A stretch of DNA of 64,000 nucleotides from QALR01 sp045646925. GTDB taxonomy: Bacteria; Bacillota; Clostridia; Oscillospirales; CAG-272. The notes under the pieces are model-generated. The model was given only the letters and a program-made list of their open reading frames with translations, had not been told where the DNA came from and made no database searches. Position numbers and translations under genes: made by a program. Below are positions 52,361 to 61,637 of the stretch, piece by piece (positions within the stretch are counted from its first letter, which is position 1; the number at the start of each line of letters is the position of its first letter). The stretch is taken from assembly GCA_045646925.1 (NCBI GenBank), contig JAZRLQ010000012.1, positions 11,954-75,953 on the forward strand, in the 5' to 3' direction.

Positions 52361-54415
52361 TTATCTGGACTGTCCGAGAAGCCAATCAACAAGACCGCTC
52401 GTTGCGTAAGCCTGATCCCAACAGCTATGACCAACGCCCTGAAGATAGGTCACGCGAATCTTCGTACCGCCCGCCGCCTTGATGGCGCTCTCCATATCGG
52501 AGGTACCCTTGGAAGGAACGGTGGTGTCGGCAGTGCCGTGGAATGCCCAGATCGCAATCTCCGTAAGCTTTGCCGCTTCGGAAGGAATACCTGCGCCGCA
52601 AAGAGGAATTGCCGCCGCAAAGACTTCGGAGCGTCTGGTGATCAGCTCCCACGTGCCGTAGCCGCCCATCGAAATACCGCCTGCATAAACGCGGCTCGTA
52701 TCGACCTTTCCGCTTGCAAGATATTCGTCAAGAAGCGCCATCGCCGCCGCCATCGCTGTCGTTGGATTTTCGGGGAGCGCCGAACGGGAGCCCTGCGCCC
52801 ATTTGTGAACGTTGGAATTGATCCATTCGCGATCGCCGCCGTCGTCGCAGGTCGCCTGAGGCGCGACGATAATCACATTATCTCTTGCGATCAGATCATT
52901 GATAAGCTTGTTTTCACCGCCGTTTACGCGGATGTTCTGCGTGTTATCCATGCCCGTCTCACCGTGTCCGTGGAGGAAGAACAGCATGGGATATTTCTCA
53001 CTGCTTTCGGGATCATAGTCGGAGGGGAGATATACGCGGTAAGGTAAATGCAATTCGGTATCGCCGTCTTTGTAAACAAAGATCTCTCTGCCCATGGAAT
53101 CCGCAGTTTTGTAATCCGCGAGGATCACATCCTCACCAACCGCGTAGTTATAAAGCTTGCAATCCGCGATCTGAACCTTCGCGCCGTTTACGTTGATCGC
53201 ACCTGCACCGATGAGATCGCGGGAGGTACTGGGAACGTACTGATTGTAGGGCTTCGTCGAGCCTTGCAGTACGCCGTCCAGATAGAAGAGAATCGTCTTG
53301 CTTTCGGGGTTCTGGATCATGACGGCGTAATGCTCGCCGTTTCCGATCGCCGCGTCGGCGTAATATTTGCTTTCGCCCACGTGCATGACCAGGCGCTTTT
53401 GTTCATCGAGAGAGAAGCCGTAGGTACCCTTGCCCGCGTCCTTTTTCACGATGTCACCGGATTTGCTTTCATTCGTATAATTGAATTTCACGGCAAGCGT
53501 AAAGCCCTCGCCCGCGAAAAAGCCGTCGGGGTCCGCATCGGTCACAGTGAATGCTTCACCGATTTCGGCCTTCGTATCGAGAAGCACCTTGTCCTCTTCC
53601 TTTGTAAATCCCTGAATATATGCTTCAGACAACGCACAATCATAGATCTGAATGTCATCCAGCTTGCCGAGGAACTGACGCTGTCCAACCTTTTCTCCCA
53701 TCGCGCCGATGAAAAGATCCGTTGCGCTGGAAACATCCGTAGGATAATTCACGAATTCACCGCGGATACCGTCCACGTAAGTAGTGATCGTTCCTTTTGC
53801 CGCGTCCTGAACGGCAACGAAATGGTGCCACTGATTGAGACCCGTATCGGAGGAAGCGTTAATGTTTACGTTGCCCTTGGCAGGCTGCGCGCTTACGCTG
53901 AAGTTGATTCCCTTTCCCGTGGAGGAATTGGAGATCTGAACGGAGTAGCAATCCGTGGAGGTTGTCGTAAAGCCCTTATTCAGAATACAGGGCCATTTGC
54001 TGAAGCTGGTATTTTCATCAAAGCAATACCAAAGAGAAAGTGTGTAACTGTCTTTTTCTGTAAAATTGAGTTCATCCGCATTTTTGACGACGAAATAATC
54101 GCCCTTTGCCTTCAGCTGAGCCGCCATAGAGCCATCGTAGCTCTCAACCTTTGCCTCCGCGCCGAATGCCGTTGCGTCGTGACCGTTGCCGGTTACGTCC
54201 TTTACGATACCGTTATCCCAGGAATCGAAATCAAGGTGCATAACGAGATTTTTTTCATACGAAACGACAGGCTCGGTCTCACCCGTGGAACCGGACGAGC
54301 CCTCCGTCGCGGAGGTGCCGTCCGTTGTGGACGTTCCGTCCGTGTTACCGCCGCATGAAGCAAACATCATAGCAACCATTGCGAGAACCAGCAACAGAGA
54401 AAGTATTTTTTTCAT
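52361..54415 (-). CDS. Secreted lipoprotein: LamG domains plus C-terminal esterase
   Basis: A 684-residue surface lipoprotein. The signal peptide ends in a lipobox (MMFASC near residue 20), followed by a Gly/Thr/Ser linker. Two LamG/concanavalin-like domains follow (about 45-275 and 280-430), the first with MHLDFDSWDNGIVKDVTGNGHDA and YTLSLWYCF. The C-terminal alpha/beta hydrolase has LFFLHGHGETG, the nucleophile motif GGISMGGYGTWE, the acid in FHGTADTTVPS and the histidine in GVGHSCW, so the triad is complete. It resembles feruloyl/acetyl esterase or PHB-depolymerase-type enzymes; the substrate is probably an ester-decorated glycan. GGAG precedes the ATG. It follows the next lipoprotein gene with a terminator hairpin between. 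Confidence 0.87.
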   Translation of the reverse strand: MKKILSLLLVLAMVAMMFASCGGNTDGTSTTDGTSATEGSSGSTGETEPVVSYEKNLVMHLDFDSWDNGIVKDVTGNGHDATAFGAEAKVESYDGSMAAQLKAKGDYFVVKNADELNFTEKDSYTLSLWYCFDENTSFSKWPCILNKGFTTTSTDCYSVQISNSSTGKGINFSVSAQPAKGNVNINASSDTGLNQWHHFVAVQDAAKGTITTYVDGIRGEFVNYPTDVSSATDLFIGAMGEKVGQRQFLGKLDDIQIYDCALSEAYIQGFTKEEDKVLLDTKAEIGEAFTVTDADPDGFFAGEGFTLAVKFNYTNESKSGDIVKKDAGKGTYGFSLDEQKRLVMHVGESKYYADAAIGNGEHYAVMIQNPESKTILFYLDGVLQGSTKPYNQYVPSTSRDLIGAGAINVNGAKVQIADCKLYNYAVGEDVILADYKTADSMGREIFVYKDGDTELHLPYRVYLPSDYDPESSEKYPMLFFLHGHGETGMDNTQNIRVNGGENKLINDLIARDNVIIVAPQATCDDGGDREWINSNVHKWAQGSRSALPENPTTAMAAAMALLDEYLASGKVDTSRVYAGGISMGGYGTWELITRRSEVFAAAIPLCGAGIPSEAAKLTEIAIWAFHGTADTTVPSKGTSDMESAIKAAGGTKIRVTYLQGVGHSCWDQAYATSGLVDWLLGQSR

Positions 54416-54471
54416 ATAAGACTCCATTCCGCCGCCTTCGCGGCATAATTTTTTGCAATCGACTATAGGAC

Positions 54472-54505
54472 AAAAAACGAGAAGCGAAACGCCTCTCGTT
54501 TTTCA
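54472..54505 (-). terminator. Terminator of the ADP-ribosylglycohydrolase-like gene
   Basis: AAAACGAGA-loop-TCTCGTTTT at 54474-54502, followed by a T-run on the minus strand. Read-through could still reach the esterase gene, for which I see no clear promoter. Confidence 0.75.
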
Positions 54506-54549
54506 TTTGCCGATAAAGCCGTTTCCGAAAATATCGGAATCATGTAATT

Positions 54550-57006
54550 TTAGCCAATGACAAGTTCGTTGACGCTGATAAAGTCGCCGTTACCTCCTGC
54601 GGTACCGCTGATTCTGACACCGTCGCAGGTGACGCTTTCCGCAAGCGTGAAGGTATAGGTTTCATAACCTGCGCCGAATTTATCCTGTCTGTCACCGTTT
54701 GGATATGCGGGAGATACCGTGACCGCCACCTTCTGCCACGTGCCGTTGACGAGGATCTCGATATTGACGTCACCGTTCTTGAACCAACCGCCGTCGGTGT
54801 AATTGTAGCCTTCCGTGAAGGTAACCGTGCTTACTTTACGCGCTTCTCTGAATATATAACCGAAGAATTCAACGTCGGCGCGAACCTTGCCGTCGTACGT
54901 ATCGTACGATTTTTTATCAATCACACCGTCGAACATGATCGAAAGATCTCTGGAACCGCTGCCCGTCGGTGTCGTCGTGTTACAGATAGCGATCGGAACG
55001 GAAGCATTGTCAAATTCTGTGGAGAAAGAAACGTCGTGGTAACGGGGGGTCAATTCTCCGACGCTGATATACGGATCCGTACCGCCCGCCTTACCAATAA
55101 TGCGAACGCCCTCACAAACCACCGCATCAAACGTGAAATTATACGGTTGGAAAGCAATGCCCTGCTCATCGAGAGAATTGCCGGGATATGCAGGAGAAAT
55201 CTCGGACTGAACTTCCGTCCATACGCCGTCGATCAGAACCTCAACTCTGGGTGTTTCGGTGAACCAACCGCCCTTTTTATTCTGCTTGCCTTCAAAGAAT
55301 CTCAAGCCGTCTATCGCAAACGCGCGGTCAAATTTGATACCTGCCCAAACGTCCGCTCCTGCCGTCGCAGGCTTCACTTCACATTGAAGCTGCGCCGCGC
55401 CCGTTGTCGAAGGATACGCGATAACACCGTCAAAGACGATCGCGCTGTCACCTGCACTGGTAATACCCTTTCCGGTGGGAACCGCTTCCACCTTCACGGT
55501 CTTTTCGCCCTTGACAACGGTACCTTTTTCACTGACGATGGTATATTTCACAGTGTAGTTACCCGTCTTTTTATAGCTGTAGCAACCGCCGGAATACATG
55601 GTGAAGCCGTCGCCCATATCAATTTCCACAGACTTCATCTCTTCCTTGCCGGTAGAACCTACAACAAGCTGAACCATACCGTTCGGAAGCATTTTGAAAA
55701 GAACGTCTGCGCCAAAATCATCCTCCCACTGTTCGTAAGGAACGGTCTCATAGGATTTGTTGGTCTTGATCGTCCAAACACCGTCTTTTTCGGTAGAGCC
55801 GTAAGCGGTAATGACTTCTTTCGCAAGATCCATATTGATCTGAACGACCTCGTTCAGCGTATAAGTGGTCTGGCTGAACAGAGTGGTATCGTAATCGACC
55901 TTGCTCTTATAAATTTCAGCAATGCCGGATGCGCCGTAAAAATTACCGAGAATGGAAGCCGCGCTGGAGGGGTTACAGTCGCTGTCCTGACCGCAACGGC
56001 AGGAAATTTCAACCGTCTTGGCAAAGTCGCCCTTGCCCCAAAGCAGACCGATCGCAATATACGCCGCATTGACCTTCGCGTCGATGTTCATTACTTGATT
56101 TGCGGCACCCTCGCGGCATTCAACGCATTTATCGTTCGTGCCGCACTGATCTTCAACGATTCTCCACGCCTCTTCCCACGTTTTTCCATCCTTGTACGCC
56201 TTCACCACGTCGTCCATCAGATCTCTGAATTTCGTTCCGGTGGGAACCACGGAAACACCCGCATCGACGATATCCTCCACGGATTCCGCCGTATAAGCCG
56301 CAGAGTGCATAGCGGTTACGAATACACCGCCGTAAATACCGTCACCGTAGCAGATCATGTGACCGATCTCATAAGCGCGCATTGCCGCTTCGTTCACAAG
56401 ACCGGGATACATCGCGCCGAGGAAGTCGCTCTCGATCTGCCAGTCGATATCGTCCGCGTGACCGTTGATCAGATAATGACCCGCATCGTACCAGGAATAG
56501 CCCTCGCGCAAGTTCTTTCTTGCCGCGGAGTTTGCGTGCCAAAGATTAAAGAGTGCGTCTTCAAATTTATCACCCATATAAGCAGGGCTACAGAACGCGC
56601 CGTTCTCCTTCATCGCGTCAAGGAACGGGATCTCAACGTAAACGTCGTCCTGCTCGTAAGCATTGGTGATCATTCCCGCCGACCATGCGGGGAATCTGCT
56701 CGTCGGCATAATTTTTCCGGTCGCCGCAAATTCCGTGGACGCAGTCCATGCAACGCCGATCATCTGTCCGAGCCAGCTACCCATCATTTTGTCGTAAAGC
56801 TCGTCCTCTGTGATCGTAGTGTCATTATACTTCGTGGGATCGACAACAGGAAAACCGCCTGCTTGTGTCGCGGAAGAGCTTTCCGTCGTGCCTGCGGTAG
56901 ACTCCGAATCGCCCGTCGTATCCACGGGTGGCGTTTTTCCGCAACCCGTCAGAAGAATCATCGCCGCCATCACAAGACAGCACAACTTCAGTATTGCTTT
57001 TTTCAT
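54550..57006 (-). CDS. Secreted ADP-ribosylglycohydrolase-fold lipoprotein with discoidin-like domains
   Basis: An 818-residue lipoprotein. Signal peptide with lipobox ILLTGC (about residue 22), then a Ser/Thr linker. Residues 65-400 have the ADP-ribosylglycohydrolase fold: GSWLGQMIGVAW at the start, the metal-ligand pair in EQDDVYVEI where family members have TDDT, and GQDSDCNPSSAASILG matching GxDxDxN. A PKD-like segment (about 440-520) and two homologous discoidin-like beta-sandwiches (about 530-670 and 680-818, both with EVLIDG/EILVNGxW and SPAYP) follow. A secreted member with carbohydrate-binding-like modules is more likely a glycan hydrolase than an ADP-ribose enzyme; that is inference. 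GGAGG precedes the ATG. Confidence 0.85.
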   Translation of the reverse strand: MKKAILKLCCLVMAAMILLTGCGKTPPVDTTGDSESTAGTTESSSATQAGGFPVVDPTKYNDTTITEDELYDKMMGSWLGQMIGVAWTASTEFAATGKIMPTSRFPAWSAGMITNAYEQDDVYVEIPFLDAMKENGAFCSPAYMGDKFEDALFNLWHANSAARKNLREGYSWYDAGHYLINGHADDIDWQIESDFLGAMYPGLVNEAAMRAYEIGHMICYGDGIYGGVFVTAMHSAAYTAESVEDIVDAGVSVVPTGTKFRDLMDDVVKAYKDGKTWEEAWRIVEDQCGTNDKCVECREGAANQVMNIDAKVNAAYIAIGLLWGKGDFAKTVEISCRCGQDSDCNPSSAASILGNFYGASGIAEIYKSKVDYDTTLFSQTTYTLNEVVQINMDLAKEVITAYGSTEKDGVWTIKTNKSYETVPYEQWEDDFGADVLFKMLPNGMVQLVVGSTGKEEMKSVEIDMGDGFTMYSGGCYSYKKTGNYTVKYTIVSEKGTVVKGEKTVKVEAVPTGKGITSAGDSAIVFDGVIAYPSTTGAAQLQCEVKPATAGADVWAGIKFDRAFAIDGLRFFEGKQNKKGGWFTETPRVEVLIDGVWTEVQSEISPAYPGNSLDEQGIAFQPYNFTFDAVVCEGVRIIGKAGGTDPYISVGELTPRYHDVSFSTEFDNASVPIAICNTTTPTGSGSRDLSIMFDGVIDKKSYDTYDGKVRADVEFFGYIFREARKVSTVTFTEGYNYTDGGWFKNGDVNIEILVNGTWQKVAVTVSPAYPNGDRQDKFGAGYETYTFTLAESVTCDGVRISGTAGGNGDFISVNELVIG

Positions 57007-57043
57007 AAATATCCTCCTTCAAGGCTTTATTTTGTTTATGCTC

Positions 57044-57072
57044 ATTATACCATAATAGTGTGTATAAGTCAA
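57044..57072 (-). promoter_or_regulatory. Promoter of the ADP-ribosylglycohydrolase-like gene
   Basis: Minus-strand TTGACT (57067-57072) and TATAAT (57044-57049), 17-bp spacer. Confidence 0.8.
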
Positions 57073-57160
57073 TGTTTTTTGGCTATTATTACATGGCTTT
57101 TGAATCCGTGTGCAAAAATAAACGGCGGATCGTATTTTCTCTGATTTTTTGACGTAATAC

Positions 57161-57202
57161 AAAAACCACCGCAAATGCTTTTACATTCGCGGTGGTTTTA
57201 TC
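57161..57202 (-). terminator. Terminator of the GH38 gene
   Basis: ACCACCGCAAATG-loop-CATTCGCGGTGGT flanked by A/T runs on both strands, 13 nt after the GH38 stop. Confidence 0.85.
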
Positions 57203-57212
57203 CACTTAACCT

Positions 57213-60200
57213 TTATTTGATTTTCAACGTGACGATCTCGAAGCCGCGGATATCAAGCTTCACTTTGCCGTCCACGATGGGAAGCTCCTTCTCTTCGTTT
57301 TCAAGCATATCGCAGAGATAGCAGGACTTCGCAGGGAAGCCAAGCGTAAGCTCCGTCTTGGAGCGGATATTCTTGCATTCGTAGAGACGAAGAACCGTCG
57401 CCTCGGAATCCTCCGCTTCCTTGACGGTCTCGACGAGAACGTTCTTCTTATCCGTATACGCAACGGAGTAGGTTTCGGGGAGCGCAGAGGCTTCGCCCGT
57501 CGCCTTCACTGCCGTCATCGGATTGTTGAGCATATACGCAAGCTCGACAGTGTCGCTTTCCTTGACCGCGCCCGCGTGCGGATAAATGGAATACGTGAAG
57601 ATATGCTCACCCTGATCCGCTTCCGGATAAGGCTCTGTGCCGGATTTCAACAAAGAGAGCTGCATGATATTGTCGTGAATATCGTATCCATACTTGCAAT
57701 CGTTGAGAAGCGCCACGCCGTAGCCGCCGTCGGAAAGATCGGCGTACTTATGTGCGCAAACCTCAAATTTCGCACGATCCCAGCTCGTGTTCTTGTGCGT
57801 GGGACGTTCCACGGTACCGAACTGCACTTCATACGTTGCTTTGTCGGAATGAACGTCGACTGCAAAAGCCGCCTTGACCATCTGATGATGCTGGTGCCAA
57901 TCGACCTTCGTATCAAAATCGATCTTCGCGATATCGTCATAGAACCAGATCGTTTGGGCGATCGTAGATTTCATGAAAGGACGGACGATACGAACGCCCT
58001 TTCTCACGCCGTCATCGACGATCTCCACGGAAGAAACCGCTGTCACGGTCTTATATTGCTGTTGCAAGGAATATTCCTGCCATTCCCAGTTATCGAACTT
58101 GTCGGGATGGTCGGCGTAAACGCGGATCTCGTTGCCGACACCGCCCTCGGCGATCACTTCTCTATCATTTTCCTTGTCGTAAACGGAAACGATCTGATAG
58201 TTATCGTCGAAGATAACGGTAAAGTATTTCGTGTCCACGGTCTTTCCATCGATCGAGATCGTATTATCCGTCTTAGGCGCCAAAACGCAAGCGTAGCCCT
58301 TGGGCGCAACGTCTTTCACATAAGCGCATTTGCCGTCGATCTCAACGGTGCCGTTTCCAACAAAGTCGTTGGGGTTGAAAACGACGTATCCGTTCTTCGC
58401 GTCGATCATGGAAGCAATTTCCTTCTGCGCCTCGTTCACGATCGCGCTTCCCTTGCCCATAAGCTCTGCGTAATCCTTATCGCTCTGCTCGTAAACCCCG
58501 CCGATGGAGGAGCCGGGAATGATATCGTGGAACTGGTTGGTCAGAATCATTTCCCATCCGTCGCGAAGCGTCTTCTTCGGGAACGCCTTGCCGCCGAGAA
58601 GCTTCTGCATGGTCGCCATCCACTCGGCGTTCATATAGAGAAATTCGCTCTTTCTGTTGTTTCTCTTATTCTTGCCGATGGAGGTATACGTACCTCTGTG
58701 ATATTCCAAATAAAGCTCGCCGCTCCACTTCGGAAGGAGGGGCGCGTTTTTGATCTTTGCCGAGAGATCCGTCAGGAAGTCGTGCGCAAAGGTCTGTCTT
58801 GCGTTCGGGATGCCGGGAATGCCCTTTTTCAGACGGATGGCGTTTTCGAGATGTCCGATGGTGGGACCACCGCCGCCGTCACCGTAGCCGTAAGTGATCA
58901 TCGCGCCGTTATTCAGATTCTTCTGCTGGTAGCGGTGCCAGGTGCCCGCAAGCATGGGCGCGGTAAGATAAGCGTTATAGGTCGCGTATTTCTCGGGATA
59001 TTTTCCCGCCTTCTTGTCCTGCGCGGTCAGGAAGTACGTATTGATCTTCGTACCGTCGATACCTTCCCAAAGGAATGTGTCGTAAGGCATTGTGTTGACG
59101 TCGTTCCAGCTGATCTTGGAGGTAACGAACCAATCCACGCCACTCTTGCGGAGGATCTGCGGAAGCGCCGCGGAATAACCGAATACGTCGGGAAGCCAAA
59201 GGATATGATTGTCCTTTCCGAATTCTTCGCGGAAGAAACGTTTGCCGTAAACAAGCTGACGGACGAGAGATTCGCCCGAGGTCAGATTGCAGTCCGCTTC
59301 AACCCACATCGCGCCTTCGCATTCCCATCTGCCTTCGGCAATGCGCGCCTTGATCTCCTCGTAAAGCTCGGGCGCTTCTTCCTTCATAAATTTATAGAGA
59401 AGCGGCTGAGAGGAGGTAAATTTATAGTCGGGATAACGCTTCATCAGCGCAAGCACGGTCGCAAAGGAGCGCTGCACTTTTTCTCTCGTCTGTCGGATGG
59501 ACCAGAGCCAAGCGCAGTCGATGTGCGTATGACCAATACAAGCGACGGAAACGTTCTGTTCTTTGCAATATTTGCCGTAGAATTCCGTATCCATGAAAAT
59601 TTTTGCTTCGGCAACGGAACGGAAATAATCCTCGGAGCCGATCTCAAAGAGATCCAACATGGAAACCGCATTATCAAGATAACGAAGGATCTCCGCGTAT
59701 TCCTGAGAATGCTCGTCCAAGGTCGAAAGCGCCTCAAAGGGAGACTCGATATCGTAATACAGCGCGTACGCCAGCTCGTTGACGTTGCGGATGGATGCAA
59801 AGAAGCGGGAACGGGGATTCGAGGGACCCGTATATGCATAGATATAAACATCGTACGAGGTTTCGTCTCCCAAACGGTAGGAGATGTGCTGGGTATCGAG
59901 ACCCTGACAAAGCTTTCCGTTGATATAGAGATTGAACTGGGGCGTGCTTCCGACGGAATACTTGAATTCGGACTTCGCTACAAGTTCTACGGGCTTATCG
60001 CGCATATCCTCGGGAATCTCCAGATTGAAATGGAACCATGCGTGCGTGTCCTTTCCGTTACCGAACGTCTCGCCAACGGTGAAGGGCTTGAATTCGTCAA
60101 GCGGAGGAGGCGTGTGTCCGACCTTGTAATCACAGGGACAGAACGTCACGTTTTCAAGATCGCGTTCGCCGGTATAAACGGTTCTTTTGATGATATCCAA

Positions 60201-60233
60201 ATATTTCTGAACTTTTCTGAATTGCGTTTTCAT
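57213..60233 (-). CDS. GH38-family alpha-mannosidase
   Basis: A 1006-residue cytoplasmic glycoside hydrolase of family 38, retaining alpha-mannosidases that trim mannose from N-glycans and related glycans. Zinc ligands lie in CIGHTHIDCAWLW (H235, H237, D239), and the catalytic nucleophile is D349 in ILWLPDVFGYSAALPQI. The central helical bundle and large C-terminal beta domains are complete. No signal peptide. The ATG at 60233 is five bases after AAAGGAG; a longer frame starts in the -10 region. With the GH2 beta-mannosidase and GH94 phosphorylase it points to catabolism of mannose-containing oligosaccharides. Confidence 0.94.
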   Translation of the reverse strand: MKTQFRKVQKYLDIIKRTVYTGERDLENVTFCPCDYKVGHTPPPLDEFKPFTVGETFGNGKDTHAWFHFNLEIPEDMRDKPVELVAKSEFKYSVGSTPQFNLYINGKLCQGLDTQHISYRLGDETSYDVYIYAYTGPSNPRSRFFASIRNVNELAYALYYDIESPFEALSTLDEHSQEYAEILRYLDNAVSMLDLFEIGSEDYFRSVAEAKIFMDTEFYGKYCKEQNVSVACIGHTHIDCAWLWSIRQTREKVQRSFATVLALMKRYPDYKFTSSQPLLYKFMKEEAPELYEEIKARIAEGRWECEGAMWVEADCNLTSGESLVRQLVYGKRFFREEFGKDNHILWLPDVFGYSAALPQILRKSGVDWFVTSKISWNDVNTMPYDTFLWEGIDGTKINTYFLTAQDKKAGKYPEKYATYNAYLTAPMLAGTWHRYQQKNLNNGAMITYGYGDGGGGPTIGHLENAIRLKKGIPGIPNARQTFAHDFLTDLSAKIKNAPLLPKWSGELYLEYHRGTYTSIGKNKRNNRKSEFLYMNAEWMATMQKLLGGKAFPKKTLRDGWEMILTNQFHDIIPGSSIGGVYEQSDKDYAELMGKGSAIVNEAQKEIASMIDAKNGYVVFNPNDFVGNGTVEIDGKCAYVKDVAPKGYACVLAPKTDNTISIDGKTVDTKYFTVIFDDNYQIVSVYDKENDREVIAEGGVGNEIRVYADHPDKFDNWEWQEYSLQQQYKTVTAVSSVEIVDDGVRKGVRIVRPFMKSTIAQTIWFYDDIAKIDFDTKVDWHQHHQMVKAAFAVDVHSDKATYEVQFGTVERPTHKNTSWDRAKFEVCAHKYADLSDGGYGVALLNDCKYGYDIHDNIMQLSLLKSGTEPYPEADQGEHIFTYSIYPHAGAVKESDTVELAYMLNNPMTAVKATGEASALPETYSVAYTDKKNVLVETVKEAEDSEATVLRLYECKNIRSKTELTLGFPAKSCYLCDMLENEEKELPIVDGKVKLDIRGFEIVTLKIK

Positions 60234-60262
60234 AGGAACTCCTTTACTCATTTTTTGCGCAT

Positions 60263-60291
60263 ATTATAGCATTATTTTTTGATTATTTCAA
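60263..60291 (-). promoter_or_regulatory. Promoter of the GH38 gene
   Basis: Minus-strand TTGAAA (60286-60291) and TATAAT (60263-60268), 17-bp spacer. Confidence 0.78.
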
Positions 60292-60393
60292 CAAAAAGCA
60301 ATGAAAAATTTCCTTGTTTTTTGAAGTTTTTTTCGAAGCACTCCCCTTTCGGAAAATTTATTCTGCAGAGTCGGATTTTCCCTTTTCGCCCTA

Positions 60394-60422
60394 TTGCTTT
60401 TTCTGAACAGATTTGGTATAAT
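60394..60422 (+). promoter_or_regulatory. Promoter of eutH
   Basis: TTGCTT at 60394-60399 and TATAAT at 60417-60422, 17-bp spacer. Confidence 0.7.
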
Positions 60423-60460
60423 ATATAAGAATGAACCTATTTTTGAAAGGACTTTTGCAA

Positions 60461-61579
60461 ATGGAAACTTTATACTTTGTTTTTGCCTGCTTCATGCTGC
60501 TTGCAACCGCTGACCGTGTCTTCGGCAATCGTTTCGGTGTCGGCAAGGAAATGGAAAAAGGCGTTATGCTTCTCGGAACCATGACACTCTCCATGGTCGG
60601 TATGATCGTACTCGCTCCCGTGATCGCAAATCTGATCATGCCCGTATTGAACCCTCTGAAAGAATATCTGCATTTGGAACCTTCCGTTATTATGGGTTCT
60701 TTGCTTGCAAACGACATGGGCGGCGCGCCTCTTGCGGAACAAGTCGCAAGCAATGACACCTCGGGATATTTTAACGGGCTCGTCGTTGCATCCATGCTTG
60801 GCGCCACCGTTTCCTTCACCATCCCGCTCGCGCTCGGCGTTATCGATAAGCAGTACCACAAGGACGTTGCTCTCGGTATGCTCTGCGGTATCATCACCAT
60901 TCCCGTCGGCTGTCTCATCTCGGGTATTGTTTTGAAGATGAGCTTTGCTGACCTCGCTATGAACCTCATCCCCCTCATCATTTTCTCCGGCATTATCGCC
61001 ACCGGACTCGCCCTCGCGCCCAACGGCTGCGTCAAGGTATTTACGATCTTCGGCAAGGGTGTTCAGATCCTCGTTGCCATCGGTCTTGCCGCAGGTATCT
61101 TCTCCAAGCTGACCGGAATCACGTTGATTCCCGGCATGGCATCCTTTGACGACGAAGGTATGCGTACCGTCGTCAACGCTTGCGTCGTTATGACGGGTGC
61201 ATTCCCTCTCGTTTACATCATCTCCAAAATTCTCAAAAAGCCGCTCATCGTTCTTGGTAAGCTGATCGGCATCAACGATATCGCCGCAATGGGTCTGATC
61301 TCTTGTCTTGCAACCAACGTGACCACGATCAGCATGGTCGAAAAAATGGACAAGAAGGGTATCGTTCTCAATATGGCATGCGCCGTTTCCGGCGCGTTCG
61401 TATTCGCAGGACATCTCGCATTCACAGTCTCCTTCAACGCCGATTACCTCGTCCCCGTCATCATCGGTAAGCTCACTGCAGGCGTTTGCTCCGTCATCCT
61501 CGCAAACTTCGTCTTCAATAATATGCACAAAAAGGATAAAAACGAAGCCAAAGAAGAGGCAGTAAAAGCAGAGGTTTGA
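60461..61579 (+). CDS. eutH: EutH-family ethanolamine transporter-like protein
   Basis: A 372-residue membrane protein with about ten hydrophobic segments. It matches EutH, the ethanolamine permease: GVGKEMEKGVMLLGTMTLSMVGMIVLAPV near the start, PSVIMGSLLANDMGGAPLAEQVA, LGATVSFTIPLALGVI and GLISCLATNVTTISMVEKMDKKGIVLNMACAVSGAFVFAGHLAFT. AAAGGA lies nine bases upstream of the ATG at 60461. No other eut genes (ammonia lyase, shell proteins, regulators) are in the window, so it may supply ethanolamine or a related amine for other uses. Confidence 0.92.
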   Translation: METLYFVFACFMLLATADRVFGNRFGVGKEMEKGVMLLGTMTLSMVGMIVLAPVIANLIMPVLNPLKEYLHLEPSVIMGSLLANDMGGAPLAEQVASNDTSGYFNGLVVASMLGATVSFTIPLALGVIDKQYHKDVALGMLCGIITIPVGCLISGIVLKMSFADLAMNLIPLIIFSGIIATGLALAPNGCVKVFTIFGKGVQILVAIGLAAGIFSKLTGITLIPGMASFDDEGMRTVVNACVVMTGAFPLVYIISKILKKPLIVLGKLIGINDIAAMGLISCLATNVTTISMVEKMDKKGIVLNMACAVSGAFVFAGHLAFTVSFNADYLVPVIIGKLTAGVCSVILANFVFNNMHKKDKNEAKEEAVKAEV

Positions 61580-61591
61580 TTTTATAATATC

Positions 61592-61632
61592 AAAAAAGAC
61601 TTGCAAGGAAAATCCTTGCAAGTCTTTTTTAT
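61592..61632. terminator. Bidirectional terminator after eutH
   Basis: AAAAAGACTTGCAAGGA-aaa-TCCTTGCAAGTCTTTTT, with T-runs on both strands. It serves eutH and the convergent leucine-rich-repeat gene. Confidence 0.9.
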
Positions 61633-61637
61633 TTTAA

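Noticed and set aside
57576..60269. 897-codon open frame antisense to the GH38 gene
   Set aside because: Shadow frame without recognisable domains; GH38 motifs are on the other strand. The same reasoning removes 55036-57144 and 53048-54358.
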